NCBI GenBank assembly: GCA_021823905.1
Contig: JAKALX010000033.1
Span: 1 to 15,992 of the forward strand
Direction: 5' to 3'
Length of the DNA: 15,992 nt
Source: Chloroflexota bacterium
GTDB taxonomy: Bacteria; Chloroflexota; Dehalococcoidia; Tepidiformales; Tepidiformaceae
Notes under the pieces: model-generated
The model's input: only the letters and a program-made list of their open reading frames with translations
Told to the model about the DNA's origin: nothing
Database searches by the model: none
Part shown: in pieces, positions 7,058 through 13,917 of the stretch
How the letters are laid out: each line of letters opens with the position of its first letter
Position numbering within the stretch: position 1 is the first letter of the stretch
Translations under genes and position numbers: made by a program

Positions 7058-8494
7058 CTAGACGCGCGCGGCGCGCTTGCCCGCCGTGTGCGTGATGCCC
7101 GCGGCCTCGCGAGCGGCGTCCTTGGCGCCATCGAGGTCGTACTCGCGCATGGTGACAATCCGCTGGGCCGCGAGCCCGCCGCCCGCGGCGAGCGTGGTCA
7201 CGAGCTCCCAGCCGCCGAACGAATCGGCGGTGAGGTCGCGGATCAGGTTGTACATGCGCATCCGGTCTTCGACCACGACGTTGTTCTTGGTGTGGAGGTA
7301 TTTGTCCAGATATTTGGTCAGCTCCTCGTTGCGATAGTCGGCCTCGGTCGGAAGGGTGAGGACGAGTGCCCCGCTGAGGTCATGGAGTTTCTGCACCATC
7401 ATGTGCCAGTTCGACGCCCCGTAGAACTTGCCGACATTCACAGCCATCGGGTCGGGGTAGACCATGCCCGTATCCGTCATCTTGTAGTTGCGGACCGCGT
7501 GCTCGAGCGACATGCGCAGCACTTCGGCGTAGAAGACAAGGTCCGAGATCTTCTCCTGGATGTGCGAGGCCTTTTCGATACCGTTCATCTCGCAGAGCAG
7601 CTGAGCGGTCCCGACAAGGAGCCTCGCGCGCTTGACCATGCCGATGAGCCCGCCGACGCGTTCCCACAGGCCAAGGGATTGCGCGAGCACGCCCGCCAGC
7701 TGGTATTCGCCGGCGAGGAAGACGCGGTCCCACGGTACGAAGACATCCTCGAAGATGACGAACCCTTCGGGAGCGTTGTGGCGGCCGCTGACCGGGTAGT
7801 CCATGTCGCTGAGGTTGGGGTGCGCGTAGGCGCGATTGATGATCTTGATGCCCGGGGTGTTGGTCGGGATTGAGAACGAGACGGACCACTGCTCTTCGCC
7901 GGGGCCCATCGCCTTCGTCGGCATGACCGTCTGCTCATGCACAAGGCTGGCGCCGGTGATGTGGAGCTTCGCGCCGCGGACGACGATCCCGTCGTTGTTC
8001 TTGTCGACGATCCGCAGGTAGAGGTCGGGGTCGTCCTGGTCTTTGGGATGGCGCGAGCGATCGCCCTTGGCGTCCGTGATCACCTGGTCCGCGCGGAGGT
8101 CGTTGTCACGGCAGTGCTTGTAGATTCGCTCGATGTTCTCGGCGTACTGGCCGTTCACCTTCGCGACCTGGTCCTTGATGTTGTAGAGCGCCATAAGGAC
8201 GGCGGTCACACCGGTCGCGATGCCGGTAATGTGGCTCATCTCGATGCGCTTCTCGAGATCCTCGACCGAGGTCGGAACCTTGAAGATGCGGTGGGCGAGA
8301 TTCCCGTCCTCGGTCGTATAGGTGCGGATATCCTTCGTCGCGGGGTCGTCGTAGACATAGTCCTCGGCGGCGTTGGCGATCGCGACATCGAACCAGGGAT
8401 TCTTTGTGATGTCGGGGACGGATTCGCCCGCGATGTAAGTGACTCGGCCGTCGCGCAGGCTCTCGCGATACCAGGCCGGGGATTTGAGGCCCAT
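7058..8494 (-). CDS. HpaB-superfamily FAD-dependent oxygenase (4-hydroxyphenylacetate 3-hydroxylase family)
   Basis: This 478-residue protein belongs to the HpaB / 4-hydroxybutyryl-CoA dehydratase superfamily, which has an acyl-CoA-dehydrogenase-like fold. HpaB-type members hydroxylate phenols with FADH2 from a separate reductase. The ATG at 8494 is preceded by AAGGAG at 9 bases; the frame extends 22 codons further up, through the leader. The N-terminus (YRESLRDGRVTYIAGE) is typical. The stretch DAKGDRSRHP...DPDLYLRIV (141-163), then DGIVVRGAKLHITGAS and VMPTKAMG, resembles the dehydratase (AbfD) branch in my memory more than classical HpaB. It has no CxxxC near residue 100 and only two Cys that I see, so the 4Fe-4S ligands of AbfD are missing. 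A monooxygenase role with the HpaC-like reductase is the best guess. The substrate is unknown and could be a CoA thioester, given the CoA-transferases next door. Confidence 0.88.
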   Translation of the reverse strand: MGLKSPAWYRESLRDGRVTYIAGESVPDITKNPWFDVAIANAAEDYVYDDPATKDIRTYTTEDGNLAHRIFKVPTSVEDLEKRIEMSHITGIATGVTAVLMALYNIKDQVAKVNGQYAENIERIYKHCRDNDLRADQVITDAKGDRSRHPKDQDDPDLYLRIVDKNNDGIVVRGAKLHITGASLVHEQTVMPTKAMGPGEEQWSVSFSIPTNTPGIKIINRAYAHPNLSDMDYPVSGRHNAPEGFVIFEDVFVPWDRVFLAGEYQLAGVLAQSLGLWERVGGLIGMVKRARLLVGTAQLLCEMNGIEKASHIQEKISDLVFYAEVLRMSLEHAVRNYKMTDTGMVYPDPMAVNVGKFYGASNWHMMVQKLHDLSGALVLTLPTEADYRNEELTKYLDKYLHTKNNVVVEDRMRMYNLIRDLTADSFGGWELVTTLAAGGGLAAQRIVTMREYDLDGAKDAAREAAGITHTAGKRAARV

Positions 8495-8559
8495 GAGTAG
8501 TAACTCCTTAGGAAAGTAATTAGGGCCGGTTGGCGCGCGCTTGCAGTCATGGCAAGCCA

Positions 8560-8579
8560 CCGAACGAACGGCCGTTCGG
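8560..8579. promoter_or_regulatory. Predicted TetR-type operator A2 upstream of the oxygenase gene
   Basis: CCGAACGAACGGCCGTTCGG contains the perfect 14-base palindrome CGAACGGCCGTTCG (8565-8578) and an extra CGAA half-repeat. It begins 3 bases after the -10 box of the oxygenase promoter, over the inferred transcript start. Its inverse matches operator A1 at 18 of 20 bases. Confidence 0.75.
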
Positions 8580-8582
8580 AGG

Positions 8583-8612
8583 GTTATACCGGTCCCCGCA
8601 CGACGGTGTCAA
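8583..8612 (-). promoter_or_regulatory. Predicted promoter of the oxygenase gene
   Basis: On the minus strand a perfect TTGACA (8612-8607) is followed after 18 bases by TATAAC (8588-8583). Start of transcription near 8576 would give a leader of about 80 bases that includes operator A2 and the AAGGAG ribosome site. The layout is the same as at the reductase gene. Confidence 0.75.
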
Positions 8613-8638
8613 TCGCCGGTCCGCCATGTCCGTTTCCC

Positions 8639-8666
8639 TTGCCAAGCTCTGAACGAATGCTTATAC
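8639..8666 (+). promoter_or_regulatory. Predicted promoter of the CoA-transferase genes (leaderless)
   Basis: TTGCCA (8639-8644) and TTATAC (8661-8666) are 16 bases apart. The -10 box ends only 9 bases before the ATG at 8676, so transcription would begin within about 3 bases of the start codon, and no ribosome site is present. The spacer holds TGAACGAATG, similar to one half of the CGAACGAACG operator arm, so the same regulator might touch it weakly. Confidence 0.65.
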
Positions 8667-8675
8667 CTTCGGGCC

Positions 8676-9908
8676 ATGACGCAAGCAGCCGGTTTCCCCG
8701 CGCCTCACGGCGGCGCCCTCGAAGGGGTCCAGGTCATCGAATGGGGCAGCGGCCGGGCCTCCGCCTACGCAGGGAGGCTTCTCAGCGGCCTTGGCGCCCG
8801 TGTGGTTCTCGTCGAGCGAAACGAGGCTCGGCGCGAGCGCGCGTTCCCAGCCGACCCAGTCGCCAACCGCCCTCGGCAGGTCGCGGCGCTCACGCGCTTC
8901 CTCCACGGCGGAAAGCTTTCGGTCGAACTCGACCCCGGCTCCCGCCAAGGGCACGCCGACCTGCTTTCGCTCTGCCGGTCGGCCGACATCGTCGTGGTCG
9001 ATCAGCCGGTAGCAGCGGTCGAGGCACTCGATCTCGCCCCGGAAACGGTCGCCGCCGCCTGCCCACGCGCGATCGTCGTGGCGACTACGCTGGCCGGCCT
9101 CGCGGCTGGCGCTCGCCACCTGCGCTATTCCGACCTCGCCGCACACGCCATTTCGGGTATGGCATGGGGCACGCCCGGGCGTGTCCCGAATCCCGAGACG
9201 TACCCTCCGTTGAAGCCTGGAGGCTACCAGGCCGACTACACACTGGGGCTGGCCGCCGCATCCTCGGCGCTGCTCGGGCTCCAGCTTCGGCGCCGAACGG
9301 GCGCTGGCCAACTTTTCGACGTTTCGGCCCAAGCTGTCCTAGCTTCCTACCTGCGCATGGACGTGGCATTCCGCACCTACGAGGCCGGAGAGGCGATGAC
9401 CGTGAGCGGCTTCAACCGCCAGTCGCCGAACGGGCGCGAGCCGACACTCTGGGGACTGGTCCCCTGCAAAGACGGCTACTTCGCCTTCCAGGCCTCGGAA
9501 CAGTACCAGTGGGAGGGCTTGATGCGTGCGATGGGCGATCCCGAATGGTCGAAAGAACCACGCTTTCAGGATCCGACGGAGCGTGGCCTCCTCTGGGACG
9601 AGATAGAGCCGCACTTCGTGGGCTGGTCGATGCAGCACAACAAGGCCGAGATCTTCCACGCCGCCCAGGCGAATCACGTGCCCGTCTTCCCGTGCTTCAA
9701 CGTCGAGGAACTTCTCAATGACCCACAGCAGGAAGCGCGGGGCTTCTTCGTCGACCTCCCGCTCGAAGAGGATCATGCGCTGGTGCGCGTCCCGGGCGCC
9801 ATTGTCCACCTCGAGAAGACGCCGCTCCAGCACCTGGCGGCGCCGCCCCTCGTTGGCCAGCACACGCGCGAGATACTCCAGGCGCTCCGGAACGAGGCAT
9901 CGGTATGA
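8676..9908 (+). CDS. CaiB/BaiF (type III) CoA-transferase, atypical N-terminus
   Basis: This 410-residue cytoplasmic enzyme is of the family that moves CoA between carboxylic acids. The ATG at 8676 starts MTQAAGFPAPHGGALEGVQVIEWGSG and fits the promoter just before it; the frame is open further up through the intergenic region. The catalytic Asp of the family is probably Asp 187, in GYQADYTLGLAAASSALLGL followed by RRRTGAGQ. The C-terminus VGQHTREIL is also typical. The N-terminal region lacks the usual AGPxxTQ pattern and the NRGKRSVTLDLK segment; it has ASAYAGRLLSGLGARVV and LHGGKLSVELDP instead. The next gene overlaps it by ATGA and encodes a second, more typical member, so the two may form a heteromeric enzyme such as the BbsEF type. 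The donor and acceptor are unknown. Confidence 0.88.
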   Translation: MTQAAGFPAPHGGALEGVQVIEWGSGRASAYAGRLLSGLGARVVLVERNEARRERAFPADPVANRPRQVAALTRFLHGGKLSVELDPGSRQGHADLLSLCRSADIVVVDQPVAAVEALDLAPETVAAACPRAIVVATTLAGLAAGARHLRYSDLAAHAISGMAWGTPGRVPNPETYPPLKPGGYQADYTLGLAAASSALLGLQLRRRTGAGQLFDVSAQAVLASYLRMDVAFRTYEAGEAMTVSGFNRQSPNGREPTLWGLVPCKDGYFAFQASEQYQWEGLMRAMGDPEWSKEPRFQDPTERGLLWDEIEPHFVGWSMQHNKAEIFHAAQANHVPVFPCFNVEELLNDPQQEARGFFVDLPLEEDHALVRVPGAIVHLEKTPLQHLAAPPLVGQHTREILQALRNEASV

Positions 9909-11119
9909 CGCTCCCGCTCGAAGGCATCCGTGTCGCTGACTTCTCCTGGGTCGTCGCCGGACCCTACTGCACGCAGTTCCTGGCACTCATGGGCGCCGAA
10001 GTCATCCGGATCGAGAGCGGCGTCCACACGGACATCAATCGGCGGTTGCCCCCGTTCGCCAACAACGAGCAGGGGCCCGAGCGCAGCGGGCTCTGGCAAG
10101 GGCTGAACCTGAACAAGAAAAGCGTCACGCTCGACCTGAAGCAAACCGAGGCGCAGGAACTCGCACTCGAGATCGTCCGCCGTTCCGACATCGTGATCGA
10201 GAACTTCTCCTTCGGCCAGCTCGAAAAGTTCAACCTTGGCTACGACCGATTCCGCGAAGTGAAGCCGGACATCATCATGGTTACTTCTTCCGGCCTCGGC
10301 CGCTCGGGTCCCTATCGCAGCTACGTCACCTTCGGCCCGCCGCTGACGGCCTACACGGGCCTGGCGTCGCTTACGGGGCAGGACGGCGGCCGGCCGGAGC
10401 GCTGGGTCGCCGGCCTCTGGAGCGACCATCAGGCGGGCCTGACCTCGCTCTTTGGCCTGCTTGCCGCGCTTGAGCACCGCGACCGCACAGGCGAGGGCCA
10501 ACTGGTCGAGTACTCCATGTGCGAAGCGATCACTGCTCAGCTCCCGGAGGCGTTCATCGACTTCGGGCTGAACGGCACTGTGCCGGGGCCAACCGGAAAT
10601 CGTGACTCCGCCATGTGCCCGCACGGCATCTATCGGGCTGCCGGCGAGGACCGGTGGCTCGCCATCGCCGTCCAGGACGACGACGACTGGCGCCGCATAC
10701 GCGAGGTCGTGCCGGGCCCCAGTTGGTGGTGCGCGCCAGAACTCGAACGGTTGGCGGGCCGCCTCGCTCGCCAGTCCGAGATCGACGACGTCATCGCGGC
10801 ATGGACACGCGGCCGGGATCCCGTGGAGGGAGCGCGGACGCTCCAGGAAGCGGGCATCTCCGCAGGCAACGCCGCGACGATCGAGGACCTGATGGAGGAC
10901 CCGATCCTGGCCCAGCGCGGGTTCTTCCTCGAGCAGAGCCACCCGGAGGTCGGCAGACGCCGGCTGGGAGGCATCGGCTGGACAACGCCGGGAGCATCCG
11001 AAGTCCGCGTGAGCCACGCGCCGCTGCTGGGCGAGCACAACTGGGAGATCTTCGTGGACGAGCTCGGAATCGACCCAGACGAGTTTGCGAGCCTCGTGGA
11101 TCGGGGCGTCATCGCCTGA
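9905..11119 (+). CDS. CaiB/BaiF (type III) CoA-transferase, canonical
   Basis: This 404-residue partner of the preceding gene has all the classical family signs: LEGIRVADFSWVVAGPYCTQFLALMGAEVIRIES at the N-terminus, LNLNKKSVTLDLKQ (67-80), DIVIENF, then the catalytic Asp 174 in GLWSDHQAGLTSLFGLLAALEHRDRTGEGQ, and LGEHNWEI at the C-terminus. The ATG overlaps the stop of the first CoA-transferase gene as ATGA, which fixes the start and suggests coupled synthesis in equal amounts. The likely job is activation of the imported or partly degraded acid with CoA from a donor such as succinyl-CoA. That substrate assignment is inference from context only. An alternative annotation would be a stand-alone formyl-CoA or carnitine-type transferase. 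Confidence 0.93.
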   Translation: MTLPLEGIRVADFSWVVAGPYCTQFLALMGAEVIRIESGVHTDINRRLPPFANNEQGPERSGLWQGLNLNKKSVTLDLKQTEAQELALEIVRRSDIVIENFSFGQLEKFNLGYDRFREVKPDIIMVTSSGLGRSGPYRSYVTFGPPLTAYTGLASLTGQDGGRPERWVAGLWSDHQAGLTSLFGLLAALEHRDRTGEGQLVEYSMCEAITAQLPEAFIDFGLNGTVPGPTGNRDSAMCPHGIYRAAGEDRWLAIAVQDDDDWRRIREVVPGPSWWCAPELERLAGRLARQSEIDDVIAAWTRGRDPVEGARTLQEAGISAGNAATIEDLMEDPILAQRGFFLEQSHPEVGRRRLGGIGWTTPGASEVRVSHAPLLGEHNWEIFVDELGIDPDEFASLVDRGVIA

Positions 11120-11147
11120 CCGACGCACGGGCAACAGCCCAGGATCA

Positions 11148-11176
11148 TTGACAGCAGTCGATGTGTGGCATAGATT
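11148..11176 (+). promoter_or_regulatory. Predicted promoter of the second binding-protein unit
   Basis: A perfect TTGACA (11148-11153) is followed after 17 bases by TAGATT (11171-11176). It lies 28 bases after the stop of the second CoA-transferase gene, so the transport genes can be expressed on their own. The -10 box and spacing match those of the first binding-protein operon. Confidence 0.65.
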
Positions 11177-11188
11177 TCGCCGCTGTCA

Positions 11189-11208
11189 ACACTGACATCA
11201 GTGTCAGT
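11189..11208. promoter_or_regulatory. Predicted operator B2 upstream of the second binding-protein gene
   Basis: Two overlapping perfect inverted repeats are present: ACACTGA-CA-TCAGTGT (11189-11204) and ACTGACA-TCAG-TGTCAGT (11191-11208). The second starts 14 bases after the -10 box, the same distance as operator B1. It differs from B1 at only a few positions (consensus ACTGAYRTCARTGTCAGT). It is likely a repressor site shared by the two uptake units. Confidence 0.65.
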
Positions 11209-11262
11209 CTGGTGGCGGCTCGATCGGATACCTTCGGCCGCCAACTCCTGGAGGGAATCGGG

Positions 11263-12948
11263 TTGAAAGCATCGAGTTACTGGCACGCCAGGCAGGTCTC
11301 CCGGAGGCGGCTCCTGAAGGGGGCCGCGGCAACAAGCGCCAGCGTCGCGATCATCAGCGCCTGCGGCGGAGGCGACAGCTCGAGCGCCGGTTCGAGCGCG
11401 GTCACGGCGACAGCGAATGTCCCGAAAGCCGAGACGGCGGTCGCCAAAAAGGGCGGCACCCTGAACCTGATGTGGAACGTGGCGGACGCGCAGATGGACC
11501 CGCACACGACCACCGAGCACTTCGCTCCCGAGCTCTGGCGCGCTGCCAGCCACGGGCTGCTGAAGCAGGAAGCCGGCACTCAGAACGCGGTCGCCGACCT
11601 CGCCACCAAGTGGGAGCACCCCGATTCGCTGACCTACGTCTTCCACCTCGACGCCCGAGCGAAGTGGCAGAACACCGCGCCGGTGAACGGTCGCGCCGTC
11701 ACCGCCGATGACGTGGTCTACAGCCTCAAGCGCATTTCAACCCCCGACGCGAGCCATCCTCGCGCTTCGGGCTTCTCGCAGGTCGAGTCGATCACCGTGA
11801 CGGACGCGGCGACCGTGACGCTCAAGCTCAAGGCGCCGTTCGTGCCGATTCTCACGCCACTCTCGGACAAGTGGACCGTGATCGTTCCGAAAGAGGTCGT
11901 GGACAAGTTCGGCGACCTCAAGCGGGGCGACTCGATCATCGGCTGCGGGCCGTTCATCTGTCAGCAGGCCGAGTCGAGCAAGGGTGCGACCCTCGTCCGC
12001 AATCCCGACTACTGGAACAGCCAGTTCCCCTACCTGGATAAGGTTGTCTACACGACGATCCTCGACGCTGACGCGCAACAGGCGGCGTATCGATCTCGCC
12101 AGATCGACATCCTCGCGGTGCCCGATCTCCAGATCGACTCGTTCAAGGCGGACGACACCGTCCTCTACGACTTCCCGCAGACGTGGATGAACCTCTCGCT
12201 CATCGGCGGGCCCAACGACCGCGCTCCCTTCAACGACGAGCGCGTGCGGCACGCGATCAACCTCGGTGTCGACCGCGACGCTATCATCTCGGCTGCCTTC
12301 CCGGGCGCCAAATACAAGACGGCAGGCGTTTTCGAGAACGAATTCTGGGGCCTCCCGGCGGACGAGATCGCGAAGACCCCGGGCTACGGCAAGAAGACGG
12401 ACGCCGAAGTGAAGGATGCGCGGGATCTCATCTCCGCAGCCGGCGCGGCAGGGACGGAGATCGTCCTCAACACGACGAAGGCCTACAGCGCCTACCACAG
12501 CGACCGCGCCGAGGCGATGATCCCTGGTCTCGAGAAGATCGGCCTGAAGATCAAACTCAACGTCATGGAGTACGCGGCGTTCAAGGACGTCGAATCGAAG
12601 AAGCAGTTCCAGATGACGGCCGCGACCTACGCCGCCTACGGCGACCCGGACACCCCGCTCTACAACCAGTTCCACTCGACCGGGACGCGCAACTACTGGA
12701 ACTTCTCCGATCCCACCTACGACGCGATGGTGACGAAGCAGCGCCAGATCGACGACCTGAACGCGCGCCAGCAGGCGATCTACGAGATCCAGCGCTACCT
12801 GCTGAAGGGCACGCCCATGGCCCATGACCAGTGGTACCACCGGACGACGGTCGCTGTTCGCAAGCGCGTCCATAACTACCTCGGCATGAACGGCGCCAAC
12901 TCGTCGACTGCGGGCTGGTTCCTTCCCGGCATGTGGGTCGACGCGTGA
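11263..12948 (+). CDS. Second ABC transporter substrate-binding protein, family 5, Tat lipoprotein
   Basis: This 561-residue family-5 binding protein begins at TTG 11263, preceded by GGAGGGA at 6 bases. The frame is open upstream to 11161, but that extension would run through the operator and put 34 extra residues before the export signal. The signal has a twin-arginine motif RRRLLKG (14-20) and a lipobox ISAC with Cys 34, then a Ser/Ala-rich linker. Mature landmarks are KKGGTLNLMWNVADAQMDPH, FHLDARAKWQNTAPVNGRAVTADDVVYSLKRI and CGPFICQQAESSKG. It is only a distant relative of the first binding protein, so the two probably bind different ligands. The two permease genes follow directly; no ATPase gene does. 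Confidence 0.94.
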   Translation: MKASSYWHARQVSRRRLLKGAAATSASVAIISACGGGDSSSAGSSAVTATANVPKAETAVAKKGGTLNLMWNVADAQMDPHTTTEHFAPELWRAASHGLLKQEAGTQNAVADLATKWEHPDSLTYVFHLDARAKWQNTAPVNGRAVTADDVVYSLKRISTPDASHPRASGFSQVESITVTDAATVTLKLKAPFVPILTPLSDKWTVIVPKEVVDKFGDLKRGDSIIGCGPFICQQAESSKGATLVRNPDYWNSQFPYLDKVVYTTILDADAQQAAYRSRQIDILAVPDLQIDSFKADDTVLYDFPQTWMNLSLIGGPNDRAPFNDERVRHAINLGVDRDAIISAAFPGAKYKTAGVFENEFWGLPADEIAKTPGYGKKTDAEVKDARDLISAAGAAGTEIVLNTTKAYSAYHSDRAEAMIPGLEKIGLKIKLNVMEYAAFKDVESKKQFQMTAATYAAYGDPDTPLYNQFHSTGTRNYWNFSDPTYDAMVTKQRQIDDLNARQQAIYEIQRYLLKGTPMAHDQWYHRTTVAVRKRVHNYLGMNGANSSTAGWFLPGMWVDA

Positions 12949-12967
12949 GTTCCCGCCGGAGCGTGGC

Positions 12968-13915
12968 GTGCAACAGTATCTCCTGAGGCGCATCGTCCTC
13001 CTGCTGCCCACGTTGTTCCTGGCGCTGACGGCGGCGTTCGTCCTGATTCGGATGATTCCTGGCGACGCCGTCACCGTTCTCATGGACAACTCGCAGTACT
13101 CGAAAAAGGACTACACGGACCTGCGCCAGCAGCTCGGCATAGACGGCTCTATTCCCGTCCAATATGGGACGTTCATGGAGAGCATCGTCCGAGGCGATTT
13201 CGGTAAGTCCATCTGGACAGGGCAGCCAGTCATGCGCGAGCTCATCACTTCGCGCCTGCCTATCACCCTGGAGCTCACCTTCTTCGCGACGCTCATCGGC
13301 ATGGTTATCGGCGTGCCGGCCGGCGTGATCGCGGCGACAAAGCAAGACTCGCCGATCGACTATGCGGTGCGCGTGGTTTCGATCGGCGCTCTCGCCACGC
13401 CGGGCTTCTGGATTGCGACGTTGGTCCTCGTCTTGCCCTCTTACTGGTGGCATTGGGCCCCGCCGTTTGGCTACAAGTCGTTCGTGCAGGAGCCATGGAC
13501 GCACATCCAGCAGATCATGATCCCGGCGCTGATCATGAGCCTCGCTCTGGCGGCTGCGCTCATGCGCATGACCAGGTCGATGATGCTGGAGGTGCTGCGC
13601 CAGGACTTCATCCGCACCGCACGGGCGAAGGGGTTACAGAGCCGCGTTGTCGTCGTGCGGCATTGCCTGCGCAACGCCCTCCTGCCCGTTGTGTCGATCA
13701 CGGGCGTGCAGGTGGCCATCCTCCTCGGCGGTACCGTCATCTACGAGACGATCTTCTCCCTTCCAGGCGTCGGATCCTACCTCTATGAAGGCGTCTCACG
13801 CCGCGATTACCCGGTGGTCCAGGGAGTCACCATCATGCTGACCGTGGGAGTCATTCTCGTGAACTTCGTCGTGGACGTGAGCTACCGCCTGCTCGATCCA
13901 CGGGTCAGGTACTAG
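12968..13915 (+). CDS. dppB: Second ABC transporter permease B
   Basis: This 315-residue DppB-type inner-membrane permease starts at GTG 12968 with GGAG 6 bases upstream, 19 bases after the binding-protein stop. The first helix YLLRRIVLLLPTLFLALTAAFVLIRMIPGD is classical, as is LGIDGSIPVQYGTFMESIVRGDFGKS. The EAA loop reads DFIRTARAKGLQSRVVVVRHCLRNALLPVV with the conserved Gly present. The C-terminus is YRLLDPRVRY. It would form the channel with the following DppC-type protein and serve the binding protein encoded before it. It needs ATPases from elsewhere, most simply those of the first operon. Confidence 0.94.
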   Translation: MQQYLLRRIVLLLPTLFLALTAAFVLIRMIPGDAVTVLMDNSQYSKKDYTDLRQQLGIDGSIPVQYGTFMESIVRGDFGKSIWTGQPVMRELITSRLPITLELTFFATLIGMVIGVPAGVIAATKQDSPIDYAVRVVSIGALATPGFWIATLVLVLPSYWWHWAPPFGYKSFVQEPWTHIQQIMIPALIMSLALAAALMRMTRSMMLEVLRQDFIRTARAKGLQSRVVVVRHCLRNALLPVVSITGVQVAILLGGTVIYETIFSLPGVGSYLYEGVSRRDYPVVQGVTIMLTVGVILVNFVVDVSYRLLDPRVRY

Positions 13916-13917
13916 CG

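Noticed and set aside
11161..11262. Extension of the second binding protein by 34 residues from ATG 11161
   Set aside because: It would put operator B2 inside the coding sequence and move the twin-arginine signal away from the N-terminus. The TTG at 11263 has a good ribosome site.
11737..13089. 450-codon minus-strand frame opposite the second binding protein
   Set aside because: Low-complexity Arg/Val/Asp-rich shadow of a well-supported gene.
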